Positions 48,726 through 59,677 are shown, counted from the stretch's first letter. The stretch is DNA of 63,086 nucleotides from Acidithrix ferrooxidans (GCF_000949295.1 NZ_JXYS01000075.1:1-63086), one strand, 5' to 3'. Notes: generated by a model from the letters alone, not told the origin. Numbers and translations: made by a program.

Positions 48726-49158
48726 AAATCAAATGTTTAGCAAAAACAGAACCTAAGAATGCGGACGAGCCCCCTAACACAGAGCCCGTTACATCACCTT
48801 TGATCAAAGGCTACGTAAAACCTTCGCCACTTGACAAAAAATCATGCGAACCCTTCTCCTTTAGAAACACAAGGGTAACCGAATTAGTCGTGACTTACAG
48901 ACCTCAGCCCAAACCACCACATCGATCCATTGCATTAGAAACTTTTGTAAATACCTACTCACTTCTTTAGAGATTCCACTCGAACAAAGAGGAGGTTGCG
49001 ACGGATATAGTTTGACAATTTGCCACATTGATAAACCACCAATGCCGCTAGCTCCTTATCATGGATAAGGGCTTCACCGTCAGGCCACTCAAGGATGAAC
49101 GGGTTGCAATTTTTACACTTTACTAAAACGCCAAACCTAGAAAAGGACAAATTTAAAT

Positions 49159-49977
49159 ATGTCGCATGTGATCATCACCGGCGCCAGTAGGGGTTTGGGA
49201 GCAGCTGTTGCTCTACGAGCTTCTAACTTAGGTTGGGACGTCTCCATTGGTGCACGTTCGAGAGTCGATCTTGATACGATCTCAAAGCTGCTCAACCCAA
49301 AACAAAACAATCACGCAAACTCACTCGATGTGTCAATTGAGAAAAGCGTCACTGAATTTTTTAAAAATGCAGTTAATCACAACGGACCTGCCTCTGCGGT
49401 CGTTCACTGCGCTGGAATCTATGGACCATTTGGGCCATCAAACTCAATCAGGGCAGACGAATGGATACGTACTATCGAAACCAATCTCATGGGCACTTTC
49501 TACGTTGCTCGCTCTGCTATCGACATGATGCTTGAGCACAACGGCGGCAAAGTAGTTCTACTAAGTGGGGGCGGTGCAACCAATCCGATGCCCAATATTT
49601 CAGGCTATGCCGCAAGCAAAGCAGCGGTCGTGCGATTGATGGAAACACTAGCCTTAGAGGTTCAAGAGCACAACATTCAAATCAATGCAGTAGCGCCAGG
49701 TCTCCTTGACACTGCGATGCTAGATGAAGTTATCAAAGCCGGACCAAGTGCTGTTGGCGAATCATTCTTCAAACGGATGGTGCAGGCTAAATCAGATGGA
49801 GCCGACTCCATGGACAATGCCGTGGAATTGATATTATTCCTAATGAACAACAACGTACCAGGACTCACTGGAAGGCTAATAAGTTCGAAGTGGGACGAAT
49901 GGAGATCCTGGGATGCCAATACTTCAATATTCAATAGCCAAGATATCTTTACCCTGCGGCGTCAGGTAACTCCCTGA
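49159..49977 (+). CDS. Short-chain dehydrogenase/reductase
   Basis: 272 residues, classical SDR. HVIITGASRGLGAAVAL is the cofactor motif TGxxxGxG, VVHCAGIYG the NNAG-like motif, KVVLLSGGGAT the catalytic serine strand and SGYAASKAAVVRL the Tyr-x3-Lys. Such enzymes reduce or oxidise a carbonyl with NAD(P)H. SDRs of this sort occur in polysaccharide clusters, and the heptose locus lies just to the left, but a direct link is inference. Confidence 0.92.
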   Translation: MSHVIITGASRGLGAAVALRASNLGWDVSIGARSRVDLDTISKLLNPKQNNHANSLDVSIEKSVTEFFKNAVNHNGPASAVVHCAGIYGPFGPSNSIRADEWIRTIETNLMGTFYVARSAIDMMLEHNGGKVVLLSGGGATNPMPNISGYAASKAAVVRLMETLALEVQEHNIQINAVAPGLLDTAMLDEVIKAGPSAVGESFFKRMVQAKSDGADSMDNAVELILFLMNNNVPGLTGRLISSKWDEWRSWDANTSIFNSQDIFTLRRQVTP

Positions 49978-50701
49978 AAAGTAATAAGCCAAAAAAGACC
50001 CGGCAACCAGATGCAGCACTTTAGCTAAGCGATCGCGAAAACTACGCGGCTCACCATTTTCACTACGGTCGCCACAGCTTATTAATCGGCTCAGCCAAGA
50101 GTCCAAAAGTCCATTGCGTGCAAATAAGACTACGTTCATCTAATAGCTATTTCACGAAACCCACGTCAAAGGTTATGTCCCTAGTCCTGAGACCCTAGTC
50201 CAATCGACCTCAAAAATTCGACGATCAAACCGCAACAGAGAGAAACCTATGCCCAATAGATTTTGAATTTGAAGAAAGTAAATGAGAATTTAGTTCCAAT
50301 CCAAGATACGAGACCCCTATTTGAAGGTTGGCCCATGAGGTGATCGACCATCCATGTCTCGCAAGGACTAATATAATTCAGTATTTAATATAAAGATAAT
50401 GACCGATCGCAAAATTAAGGGCGACAATTGAGCTGATAAGATATCCTAATCTAACAATTCGAACGAGACATAAAAGCTTTATAACTTCTCGAATTATTAA
50501 TCTTCGGGTCAGCGTCGTATTCAATTTGCAACAAGTAAACGATATCTAAAATCAAAAAATAAATCAAAATATCATAGAAACAGGGGCTAGACAATAAAAA
50601 CGATCAAAGATCAGACACCAATAGATCATACAAACCAAGCCCCTGTTAGCATTCTACGCAAGGACGGGTCACGCGACAAAACACTCGATCTTGCCTCAAT
50701 T
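49978..50701. other. AT-rich intergenic region; its right end may code for the next protein's N-terminus
   Basis: About 720 bp. From 50591 onward the frame of the next gene is open, hydrophilic and coding-like, but has no ATG, GTG or TTG before 50702. Nothing else was recognised. Confidence 0.45.
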
Positions 50702-53353
50702 GTGGTAATGACGCTAATCATTCTTGGCCGATATTACAAAATCCTGTTAGGGCAAGCGAGTCTCTTTAGCGACACCAATATTATTCCTAAAAGCTACTCT
50801 GTGGCCGACCCAGTGGCTGGGTCACAGATAACCTACTATAAAGAAATAGCCGTCAACCATGCTTGGTCGCTAGGACACCTGCCGATATGGTTACCCAAAG
50901 AAGGTTTAGGAATCACCCTGGCAGGAAACCAAGCCGCACCTTGGTTTGTACCTGAGATAGTACTGCATCTTCTCTTTCCACACAATCTATCGATATGGAA
51001 TGTCGTTGCCTTGACTATTGGAGCGTGCGGCTCCTATCTTTTTGCCCGCGCCCTCAATATTAGCTACCTCGGTTCGATCGTAGTTGGCCTATCGTATTCC
51101 TTGAGCGGACCTGCGATCGCAAATCTCAATCTAGATATGATCAATCCTCTTATGGTGATGCCCTATCTCGCTTTAAGCTCCACGTATTTAATTGATGCAA
51201 TCAACCTAAACCGCAATAAGTACCTGTGGATCGCCATAAATACGTTCGTTGCATCTCAATTGTTCTTGTCGGGCTTCGTAGAAGTCTTACCGATTGAACT
51301 CATCACAATTGGGCTAATCACATTGACGATGATCCTAAAGACTAAAGGCTCCTGGCAATCAAAGATAGCGATGGCTGCGCTTTGGTCAGCTACGTTAATC
51401 GCGGGCTTCGTTGCTGCATTGGTTGCAATCGTACCATTTCTGACACCACTAACCAGCTATTATTCATTTCAAGACACCAAAAGTTGGTCGCTACATAACC
51501 CACGGTATTGGCTCCTGTCACTCTTTGACTACTGGTCATTTGGCAAAGCAATAACATCGGGCTCCTTGCAAATCAACAACACCGTTTGGACCGCGGGAAC
51601 ACCAATTCTTTTTGGACTGAGTGCTACGGCCCCGATAGCACTATTTATAAAAAGACCTTCCAAAGACAATCATCGAGCGATCGCCTTGGTCATGACCGCA
51701 GTAGTCATCTTCGGGATACTAGGATTCAACGATACTTTCTCGGTACTAAACATCTTTCAACTTCCTCCGCTGAACCTAATAGCCATGGTTCGATTCCTGC
51801 CATTTTTATGGTGGCTGCCCCTATGTATTCTGGCTGGATTTGGGATCGATGCATTGAAATGGCGACTTCCGCTTATATCAGGCTTTTTATTAACGGCTAG
51901 CATAATCGCACTACTTTGGTTAGACATTTTCAAAAAGGGTCCAGCGATCTTTGCGATAATTTCAAAGACCAATCTGTCATCCACAATCGCTACAAACCTA
52001 CCAATTATAGCGATTTCCATAGCGCTACCCCTTGTCATCGTATTTCTACCGAATAAATTTAGAGCTCCAGTCGCCTCCATCGTAAGCATTTGGATGATTC
52101 TAATAATGGTTCCTAGCACCTTCTATACAACTAAAGTGCCCACATCTCAAATACGAAAAATTAGCCAAATCCTAACCAACAACGGCTACCAAAACTCGCT
52201 TACCTTCTCACCCTTCAATTATCTTCTTCCGTCGATATTGATCAAGAATTCAATTCCGAGTATTCAAGCATTTGATGTTTATTTTCCTAAAGGCTACGCC
52301 TACTCACTTAAAAAATATTTCGGAAATCAATCGCCATTTCAGCCGCAATCACCGATCTTTCCCTTTGCTCCAGCAATGATCAACGTCCCCATAGATTATC
52401 AAACAATACCTGAGCTAAAAGCGCTCGGCGTTGAAGTTGTCATTGTCTCCAATCCATTAAATTTAAGCCGCGAAATTCCATTATCTGCGGTAAAGATCTC
52501 GAACGTTCCACAAAGCCTAAATGTATCCCAACAAAGCTTTCAAAAGGCATTCACAACACTTTTGAATATCTACGACTCACGACCGGATCTACAAAAGGCA
52601 TTCACAATTGACAAAAGCGGTACAACACTCCTGAAATGGGCAATCAGCGTCACAAATAGCTCGGACACATCTGCGCCCCAACTGGCTCCGTTTGATCAAA
52701 TATATAAGAGCACGCTCTCTTACTTGCGCACCCAACCGAATTTTACGATCTACAACTATTCAACGAGTGGATTTCGCAAACCTCAGCTTCGCCTACTAGG
52801 AAAGACGCTAGTCCAAGGGCAAATTGAGTTCATTTACGACATAGCAAATGGCAAAAATAGAACTCCGTTATGGGTCCCAAAGACAATCAATTACTCTAAT
52901 AATCGCAATCAGGATCCGATAGCCATCTCCTCGAACTCAGTAACGATCGAGGCATCTAATCTATCAAAAACTCTTCAAAATAATGCTGTCAATTTGACTT
53001 CAATACATTTCACTGAAAACTCGTCTCAAATGTCGGCAAGCTTCAAAGCCGCCAGATCTGGAATTGTAGTAATTAGGCAACAAATATCACCCGGTGAAAC
53101 AGTTACAGTCAACAACCACAAGACCAAAGTTCTCCTGGTAGACAACTTTATGGCCGGAGTCAAAGTAAGAGCCGGAAATAACTCAATCAAAATTAGCTTT
53201 ACTTCACCATTACAATTAATAATCTTTTGGGGAGACCTCTTGCTAAACTTTGCTTTATTGACAACAATAATAGTTCTTTATTTCGGTAGAAGGCTAGGAT
53301 CTGTCTGCCAAGATAAACAAAATGATTATCTTGCTCAACTAACCGAAGGGTAA
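50702..53353 (+). CDS. Large polytopic membrane protein, YfhO/GT-C-like
   Basis: 883 residues from a GTG at 50702 (an ATG two codons later is also possible). The N-terminal ~430 residues hold about eleven to twelve membrane segments, with a large extracellular loop after the first (YSVADPVAGSQITYYKEIAVNHAW ... PIWLPKEGLGITLAGN) as in GT-C glycosyltransferases and YfhO. The C-terminal ~400 residues are largely extracytoplasmic, ending in one more membrane helix. It may transfer sugars from a lipid carrier to a surface polymer. No catalytic motif is certain. It lies alone between long gaps, beside the surface-glycan genes. Confidence 0.8.
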   Translation: MVMTLIILGRYYKILLGQASLFSDTNIIPKSYSVADPVAGSQITYYKEIAVNHAWSLGHLPIWLPKEGLGITLAGNQAAPWFVPEIVLHLLFPHNLSIWNVVALTIGACGSYLFARALNISYLGSIVVGLSYSLSGPAIANLNLDMINPLMVMPYLALSSTYLIDAINLNRNKYLWIAINTFVASQLFLSGFVEVLPIELITIGLITLTMILKTKGSWQSKIAMAALWSATLIAGFVAALVAIVPFLTPLTSYYSFQDTKSWSLHNPRYWLLSLFDYWSFGKAITSGSLQINNTVWTAGTPILFGLSATAPIALFIKRPSKDNHRAIALVMTAVVIFGILGFNDTFSVLNIFQLPPLNLIAMVRFLPFLWWLPLCILAGFGIDALKWRLPLISGFLLTASIIALLWLDIFKKGPAIFAIISKTNLSSTIATNLPIIAISIALPLVIVFLPNKFRAPVASIVSIWMILIMVPSTFYTTKVPTSQIRKISQILTNNGYQNSLTFSPFNYLLPSILIKNSIPSIQAFDVYFPKGYAYSLKKYFGNQSPFQPQSPIFPFAPAMINVPIDYQTIPELKALGVEVVIVSNPLNLSREIPLSAVKISNVPQSLNVSQQSFQKAFTTLLNIYDSRPDLQKAFTIDKSGTTLLKWAISVTNSSDTSAPQLAPFDQIYKSTLSYLRTQPNFTIYNYSTSGFRKPQLRLLGKTLVQGQIEFIYDIANGKNRTPLWVPKTINYSNNRNQDPIAISSNSVTIEASNLSKTLQNNAVNLTSIHFTENSSQMSASFKAARSGIVVIRQQISPGETVTVNNHKTKVLLVDNFMAGVKVRAGNNSIKISFTSPLQLIIFWGDLLLNFALLTTIIVLYFGRRLGSVCQDKQNDYLAQLTEG

Positions 53354-54294
53354 ACAATCATACGAACACTTTCAATTCCTCCTAGTTATTTGGGAATAAA
53401 AGTGTTAGATTTAGCTTGCATCACTTTCTGAGATTAACTATTTGAAATTATCGAGAAGCTGTGGTGCCTAAACCTGTCACGTTATTCTCCTGCGCCTCGG
53501 TCAATATTTTTAGGTCTTATTTAGTTTGTATGTCGCTTATTTTTACCTTCAAAGCGAAACAATTCCACAAAAAAAGTCATCGTGGAGCGACTTTCTCGTC
53601 CATCACCCGGCTACAGATCACAATCCTCAGCACACAAGTAAATCAATTCCACATCCGATCTTGACCATAGAGCCTTAAGGTCACAAAAAGTACAACAGAA
53701 CTGAACATAGAGGCATTCAAAATTTCGATTTGAAATGCCTCTATACTTAGAGTGAAGGCGACTGCTTGCTTTACATGCCGATTTTTGGATCTATGACTCA
53801 AAACCATTTACACATCAAAGAACCGATAAATCGTATTTTGACAAAAGGTAACTCCTCGAAACAAACAACTTTGAGCTCTCTAGCTGGCACCGTGGTCACA
53901 TCGAACGACAGCCAATCCCATAGCCGCCTGACTAAAAACACCAAAGATATAAGCCGCCACACAACGCATTTGTCTAGGTACCTTTAGAAACAAACAAACC
54001 ATTACCCCGATCTCCACATACGATAAAATAGAGACGTAGCGCTCAATAGAACGTCACAAGAATATGGGCCATCGAATATCATAGGAATCCTTGAGCTAGC
54101 TCTCAATTTAGCTATCTCCGTCAGAGGATCGAGACGTGGCAACCCCTTAGAAGATGCCGATATCAACAATCTAACAAAAGTACCATTAGCATTGACATGG
54201 TCGAAGACCACCGTCCACAAACCGTGGTCTGAGCCAGAGTAGTCAAGAGTGTAGGTTGCGACCTAAGTACAATGCAGGGGCATGGAAAGCTTCG
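53354..54294. other. Intergenic region with one hairpin
   Basis: About 940 bp. TAGAGGCATT (53708-53717) pairs with AATGCCTCTA (53734-53743), with further weak pairing inside. Short ORFs at 53461, 53766 and 54002 have no ribosome site or recognisable sequence. Confidence 0.5.
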
Positions 54295-56544
54295 ATGGCG
54301 CTAAGTCAAAAGTTCAATCTAGCCAGGATCCTCACGAATAGGGATAACTATGACTCTCAACCCAATAACCTGCATTTTTATTTGGCAAAAGTTAGACCAA
54401 GTTCAAATACATACCGGAACAACAATTACTCGAATAATTCAAGGCTAAGAACAAAGGCCTTTGGCCGACTACTTACTTCGATCGTCTTTCTCGCAACCTT
54501 TTTCACCTTCGGGGCGATCTTTGTCGGGCCCATCGCATCATCGTCCGCAGCTGCCGCAGAGACGTCGCCCTCAATCACAGTTACAGCAGGTCCTTCCATA
54601 GCACATCTAGGAAGCGGCTATGTAATTTCCATAAAGGTCACCAACGCACCCTCACACTCAGCTATAGAGGGCTTGCTCTATCCAAAACTTCAAAATCGAA
54701 GCGAGTTAAAGTATCTAAATAATGCTGGGAGTCTCAGCTATCCAATCGCATTTTCTAGACCGGTATCGGTTCCAGGTAACCAAACGGCAACTTCCACCCT
54801 TGTAATACCGATCTCATTTACCGCGCCGGGTTCGGCTAGTTCTAACAAATCAGGCTTCAACCTCGATCTCACTGATTGCGCCAACACATGCGATGGTGTT
54901 TACCCATTGGTAATTACCATGATCCACAAAGGAGCCACGATCGCATCTCACGCAATTCCTATAGCTATTTTGAGTCCGGCCGTCCCTAGTACCGTTCCTC
55001 TTGGACTCGGGCTAAACATAGATCTAACTTCTCTAAAGAATGCAAATGCCATCCCAGTTATCTCTGAGCTTGCTAATCTTCTATCGACCTATCCGACCCT
55101 CTCGCTCACCCTAAGCTTTAGCGCCCAAACTCTAGAAGTAATCAAAACCTCGAAATCGCAATCCGCTCACCAAGCGTTACGCACGATCGCCAGCTGGGCC
55201 TCTCAGCCAAACCACCAAATTCTCATCAATAGTGTCACTCCGTTGAATTTGGTGCAGTTGGATGCTTCTAACCTTCTTAGTTACATCGCCCAAGATAGCG
55301 CCCTCGCCTCAAAGATTGCAAGCCAAGTCGGCCTTACACCAGCTACATCGCCCAAAATATTTGTTACCCAAGGACCCCTTGATAACTCTGCCCTTAGCGC
55401 GCTTGCTAACGATGGCTTTCATCAGGTTGTGACCGCTGGCAACAACCTCGACCTTCCTGACCTAAAGTACACACTTACAGCCGGGTTGAGAATACCTCAG
55501 GGAGCTTCGAATCCAGTTTCAATATTAAGCCAAGACCCAAAATTAAAGCAAGATCTTCAAAAACCATCAAATGCCTTTGAGAAATCAAACTTTACGATCT
55601 CTGATTTGGTATCGGTCTTTGAAGATCAACCTAATGATTCAACACAGCGAATAATGTCGCTTACCCTACCTGTCAATAGCTCAAACCAAATAGCTGTTGC
55701 CAATGACTTCCTTGGCTCTTTATCGGGTGCAAAAGTGATAAAAATCATGACACTTGGTCAAGCATTCGACGCGTTAAATTCCGCTAAGCCAAAAGCTCAG
55801 TGGCTGGAGACTTCTCTCACACGACAAAGACACTCCCAAATAGCCAATCTTGCCACCTTCAATAAAACTGCTATCAAATTAGCTGCTACAAAGAGTGCCT
55901 TGATCAATAAGAAACTCGCAGATCCAATGACCCTTTGGCTTATGGAAGCGCTATCATCGAATAACTCGCAATCTCAAAACCAAAGCCTTCTAGCCAATAT
56001 CAACTCATCGATCACCAAAATCTTCTCGGGTGTTTCACTTCCAAGCAATAGAACTGTCACATTGACTTCAAATAATGCAAGCGTTCCCATCTCTGTTACT
56101 TCACATTCGCATGTTGGCCTGATGCTTCGCCTTGGGCTATCTAGCGACCGCCTCAATATACCAAATGGCAACAACGAGCTAGTAAAAGTAGTCTCTGCCA
56201 CAAATACCGCTACCTTTGTTATCTCGACCAAAACTCTTGGAATCTTCTCGGCCAAAATGACACTGTCGACACCAAAGGGAAACCTAGAGATCGCATCCAC
56301 TCAAGTAGTTTTTAGATCTCTTACATTTTCCACGGTTGGATCGCTGCTAACGATCTTGGCGCTGCTAACCTTAGGATTTTGGTGGCTCAGAACCCTATTT
56401 AGAGGACGGTCGCGAAATCAAAATCTCATACCCCGCCAAGCCCCTCAGAGTCAAGTTGAATCAAAGGACCAAACAGAACCACCTGCCTTCGACCAAGAAG
56501 CCGCCTTACAATCCGACCAAAGCTCTATTGATGAGACTGATTAA
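54295..56544 (+). CDS. DUF6049-family secreted/membrane-anchored protein
   Basis: 749 residues from ATG 54295, which has GGAAAG 6 bases upstream; a TTG 13 codons earlier (54256) is an alternative. A long Asn-rich cytoplasmic N-terminus leads to a signal-anchor (GRLLTSIVFLATFFTFGAIFVGP) and an Ala/Ser-rich cleavage-like site. The large extracytoplasmic part has a beta-rich start (PSITVTAGPSIAHLGSGYVISIKV), and a C-terminal membrane helix (LLTILALLTLGFWWL) precedes an acidic tail. Length, topology and position directly upstream of murJ match the DUF6049 protein Rv3909 in mycobacteria. Function unknown, presumably in envelope assembly. Confidence 0.8.
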   Translation: MALSQKFNLARILTNRDNYDSQPNNLHFYLAKVRPSSNTYRNNNYSNNSRLRTKAFGRLLTSIVFLATFFTFGAIFVGPIASSSAAAAETSPSITVTAGPSIAHLGSGYVISIKVTNAPSHSAIEGLLYPKLQNRSELKYLNNAGSLSYPIAFSRPVSVPGNQTATSTLVIPISFTAPGSASSNKSGFNLDLTDCANTCDGVYPLVITMIHKGATIASHAIPIAILSPAVPSTVPLGLGLNIDLTSLKNANAIPVISELANLLSTYPTLSLTLSFSAQTLEVIKTSKSQSAHQALRTIASWASQPNHQILINSVTPLNLVQLDASNLLSYIAQDSALASKIASQVGLTPATSPKIFVTQGPLDNSALSALANDGFHQVVTAGNNLDLPDLKYTLTAGLRIPQGASNPVSILSQDPKLKQDLQKPSNAFEKSNFTISDLVSVFEDQPNDSTQRIMSLTLPVNSSNQIAVANDFLGSLSGAKVIKIMTLGQAFDALNSAKPKAQWLETSLTRQRHSQIANLATFNKTAIKLAATKSALINKKLADPMTLWLMEALSSNNSQSQNQSLLANINSSITKIFSGVSLPSNRTVTLTSNNASVPISVTSHSHVGLMLRLGLSSDRLNIPNGNNELVKVVSATNTATFVISTKTLGIFSAKMTLSTPKGNLEIASTQVVFRSLTFSTVGSLLTILALLTLGFWWLRTLFRGRSRNQNLIPRQAPQSQVESKDQTEPPAFDQEAALQSDQSSIDETD

Positions 56545-56547
56545 CAA

Positions 56548-58164
56548 ATGAAAAAGATGGAGTCTTTGATTGGGAACGTAGCCACCAGGCGCCGAAACGC
56601 TGGAGCTATGGCCATTGGCACGATAATATCGCGCGTAACTGGACTTCTTCGCCTCTCTGCAATTGCATGGGCACTTGGAATTTACACGATCTCAGATATC
56701 TTCAACCTCTCCAACAACGCACCTAATACATTTTTCGATCTCTTGATTGGGGGCGTACTAGCCTCCACGATCGTTCCGGTGATGGTAAAAGCATCGTCTC
56801 GAAAGGCTAAAAACGAGGTCTGGGAGTCCCTTTCAGCCATCACGACTGTTACCGTTGGAGCCTTAATAATTGCCACCTTGATCTTTGAATTAGTGGCAGG
56901 GTTGATAATTCATGGTTACTTCCTCTCCAACCATGCACCAAATCGTGACCTTCAAATACGAGCGGCAATAAATCTGCTTAGGTTCTTTGCCCCACAACTC
57001 TTCTTCTATGGGGTCATCTCAATCGGAACAGCCCTACTTAACACCTTTAGACACTTTGCCGTCCCCGCCTTTGCGCCCATTGCCAACAACGTCATAGCTA
57101 TCATCACCCTGGCAATCTTTCACTTCTCATTCTCCTCTCTAACTGAGGCACAAAAGCTGAACTCTCTCGCAAATGGCGGTTCACTACTTTGGCTCTTAGG
57201 GATCGGAACTACTGCGGGGGTAGCACTTCAATGTGCAATCGTCCTATATGCAATGAGAGGACGAGGCTTTGCCCTCTCTGTTCGTTTTGACCTCTCCAAC
57301 CCCGCGGTAAAAGAGATCACTCGCCTTTCGGGGTGGACCTTTGGTTATGTGCTTGCCAATCAAGTCTCTCTATTTTTCATGCTCACCCTTGCAGAGGGCC
57401 ACTCCCCCGGCTCTGTGAGTGCCTATAACAATTCATATCTATTTTTTCAGCTCCCCTATGGCATTGCAGCCTTTTCGGTCATGGCTGCAATCTTGCCAGA
57501 CCTTGCCGAATACTACTCCCACCACGAGATAGGGGCCTTCCGTCGCAACTTAACTCGTGGGGCTCGAATCTCGGTAGCCCTATTGATCCCCTTCAGTGCC
57601 ATCTATGTCACCATGTCACATCAGATAGTTCAGATTCTCCTTGGCCACGGAGCAGCAAGTGCTATTGGCATCAACTTGACATCCAAAAGCCTTATCGCTC
57701 TAGGCCTTGGATTACCGGGATTCGGAGCCTACCTAGCACTCGTACAAGGCTTTCAAAGTGCAAGGCGAGCCAAAGAGGTATTTTGGATCTATTTCATCGA
57801 GAACCTGCTAAATATTATTCTGGCAATAGTTTTAATCCATAGCTATGGCGTCTTTGGTCTTGCTCTCTCAGTCTCGATTAGCTACAGCGTCTCAGCGGTC
57901 ATCGCAGCCATTGTCATGCGCCGACTAGCGCTTTCACCTTATTTGAGATCTCTTTTATACTCTTGGATTCGCATTGCGATACCGTCATTAGCCATGGGGA
58001 TAGTCATAAAGGTTGTCTCAAACTACCTAGGTGCTTCAAATGGGGCTAAATTGATTGTCTATATTGGCGTCGAACTTATATTGGGGTCAATTGCCTTCGG
58101 TTCAGTTGTGGCCTTAGGTTATGGAATTTCAACAATCACCAGAAGCGGAAGAACAACAAAATGA
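56548..58164 (+). CDS. murJ: Lipid II flippase MurJ
   Basis: 538 residues with about fourteen membrane segments. The start RNAGAMAIGTIISRVTGLLRLSAIAWALG ... FNLSNNAPNTFFDLLIGGVLASTIVPVMVK is characteristic, including the arginine in SRVTG and the NxxP region. It moves lipid II across the membrane for peptidoglycan synthesis. It has no C-terminal kinase-like domain, unlike the mycobacterial homologue. It begins 3 bases after the DUF6049 stop and its end overlaps degV by four bases. Confidence 0.95.
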   Translation: MKKMESLIGNVATRRRNAGAMAIGTIISRVTGLLRLSAIAWALGIYTISDIFNLSNNAPNTFFDLLIGGVLASTIVPVMVKASSRKAKNEVWESLSAITTVTVGALIIATLIFELVAGLIIHGYFLSNHAPNRDLQIRAAINLLRFFAPQLFFYGVISIGTALLNTFRHFAVPAFAPIANNVIAIITLAIFHFSFSSLTEAQKLNSLANGGSLLWLLGIGTTAGVALQCAIVLYAMRGRGFALSVRFDLSNPAVKEITRLSGWTFGYVLANQVSLFFMLTLAEGHSPGSVSAYNNSYLFFQLPYGIAAFSVMAAILPDLAEYYSHHEIGAFRRNLTRGARISVALLIPFSAIYVTMSHQIVQILLGHGAASAIGINLTSKSLIALGLGLPGFGAYLALVQGFQSARRAKEVFWIYFIENLLNIILAIVLIHSYGVFGLALSVSISYSVSAVIAAIVMRRLALSPYLRSLLYSWIRIAIPSLAMGIVIKVVSNYLGASNGAKLIVYIGVELILGSIAFGSVVALGYGISTITRSGRTTK

Positions 58165-59012
58165 GCAAGATCAAAATCATAACGGATTCAGCTTCGGATA
58201 TACCGCCGCATTTGATCGACGAACTACAGATAGGTATCGTTCCACTTACTATTACCTTCGGCGATAAGTCCTACAAAGACGTAATCGAATTGAGCGTCGA
58301 AGAGTTCTGGGAAAAGTCACAAAGCTCGCCAACCCTTCCGCAAACGGCCGCCCCTTCTATAGCGGCTTTCGTCGAAGCCATGACAGAGGCGATTGAGAGT
58401 GGTTATGACGGAATTATAGTCATCACTCTCTCCTCGAAACTTTCAGCAACTTATCAAAGCGCTACCCGCGCTAGCGAAGAGGTCGGCCAATCAAAGATTC
58501 CGATAATAGTCATCGACTCTGAATTGGCAACATATGGCCAAGGCTCACTAGCCGTTCTAGGAAGTGAAAACTCCTCGTTGCCAATCGAAGAATTGGCAAC
58601 TTTGATTAGGAACACAAAAGCGAGAACGCGCGTCTTTGGGGCCTTAGACACTCTTGATAACCTAAGAAAGGGCGGCAGAATAGGCCCTGCAGCCGCAACG
58701 CTGGGCTCAATCCTCTCAGTAAAGCCGATCATCGAGGTAAAAGACGGGGTAATTGAGGCACCTTCAAAGCAACGCACCCGAAAGCGCGCGCTTGAATATC
58801 TCTACGACCTCGTTCAAGGCCAAGCGGACCAGATAGAAAAGATTGCGGTGATTAGCGCTTTAGCGCCAGACACCGATGAGTTCGTCGCAAAGATAAAAGA
58901 GATCACAAAACTAAAAGATATCCCAGTGGCGATAATTGGACCTGTAATTGGCTCCCACAGTGGCCCAAGGACTATTGGGGTGGCCTTCACCCTTCAAGAA
59001 AAAGCCCACTGA
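58161..59012 (+). CDS. DegV-family fatty-acid-binding protein
   Basis: 283 residues. KIIITDSASDIPPHLIDE at the start, QTAAPSIAAFVEAM and ITLSSKLSATYQSA are DegV signatures, with GPVIGSHSGPRTIGVAF near the end. Relatives bind a fatty acid and, in FakB, present it to a kinase; no fakA-like gene is visible here. Its ATG overlaps the murJ stop (ATGA), so the genes are probably cotranscribed. Confidence 0.94.
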   Translation: MSKIKIITDSASDIPPHLIDELQIGIVPLTITFGDKSYKDVIELSVEEFWEKSQSSPTLPQTAAPSIAAFVEAMTEAIESGYDGIIVITLSSKLSATYQSATRASEEVGQSKIPIIVIDSELATYGQGSLAVLGSENSSLPIEELATLIRNTKARTRVFGALDTLDNLRKGGRIGPAAATLGSILSVKPIIEVKDGVIEAPSKQRTRKRALEYLYDLVQGQADQIEKIAVISALAPDTDEFVAKIKEITKLKDIPVAIIGPVIGSHSGPRTIGVAFTLQEKAH

Positions 59013-59347
59013 GATAACTTTGGCATTAGGGCTTCTAGAAGGAAAAAGCATTTTATCGGGTACATGGGGCGAATAAACTAATTGATAGTTGAAGACTTCT
59101 TTTGCCCCAAATTTTTCGAATCATAAGAGCCAGATCAAGTTATCGAGTTGGTTCATTTAGAAAAACTAGATTTAGAAAAACTAAATAAAGACGAGATGCG
59201 TAGATGCCTTCAAGTGAACACTAACCAATTCGAACTGATGAAGATATTTAGAACAACTAGAGCCAACTGGAACAACTTAGATACACCTAAATCTATTGAT
59301 TCCAAATCCACCCAGACCACAATAACGATTTGACAACGGAGATTCCA
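59013..59347. other. Gap between degV and the small membrane protein
   Basis: About 335 bp. A 61-residue rightward ORF (59148-59333) is Lys/Asn/Thr-rich and ends just before the next start; I do not support it. It contains an 18-bp near-repeat built on TTTAGAAAAACTA near 59155-59185. No terminator was recognised. Confidence 0.4.
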
Positions 59348-59677
59348 ATGGACCAAGAGATCAATCCACAAAGCGCCCCGTCCAAAAAGAGCGACTGGCC
59401 AGAACGCGCGACAAACTTGGTAATTGAAGTTACCGATTCGATCAGAGAAAAGGGGATCTCACCCATCTATCGAATAGTGAGAGTTCTGATCTTCGGCCTT
59501 TTGGGCGCAGCCCTTGCCTCTACCGTAGCGATCCTACTATTAATTGGCATCATCCGAGCGATGACGGTCTATCTCTTTGGAGACAATGTCTGGATCACCT
59601 ACCTAGTTTTGGGAGTTATTTTCAGCGCCGCGGGGTTCTTTATATGGTCAAAGCGAATCAAAGCGCTCAATGATTAA
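59348..59677 (+). CDS. Small two-helix membrane protein
   Basis: 109 residues from ATG 59348, preceded by CGGAG at 6 bases; a TTG at 59330 is less likely. A hydrophilic N-terminus (SDWPERATNLVIEVTDSIREKG) precedes two membrane helices (VLIFGLLGAALASTVAILLLIG and WITYLVLGVIFSAAGFFIW) and a basic end. This resembles the holin-like/phage-holin-family membrane proteins of actinobacteria. It sits 29 bp before trxB on the same strand. Function unknown. Confidence 0.75.
   Translation: MDQEINPQSAPSKKSDWPERATNLVIEVTDSIREKGISPIYRIVRVLIFGLLGAALASTVAILLLIGIIRAMTVYLFGDNVWITYLVLGVIFSAAGFFIWSKRIKALND

Larger units (their letters stand above)
48489..49158. other. Repeat-bearing intergenic region
   Basis: About 670 bp with a long hairpin and a five-copy tandem repeat, listed separately. 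A 63-residue leftward ORF at 48959-49150 is not supported. Confidence 0.5.

Noticed and set aside
48959-49150. 63-residue leftward ORF with a KCKNC string, divergent from the SDR gene
   Set aside because: No ribosome site, no second metal-binding motif, and size within chance expectation for this gap.
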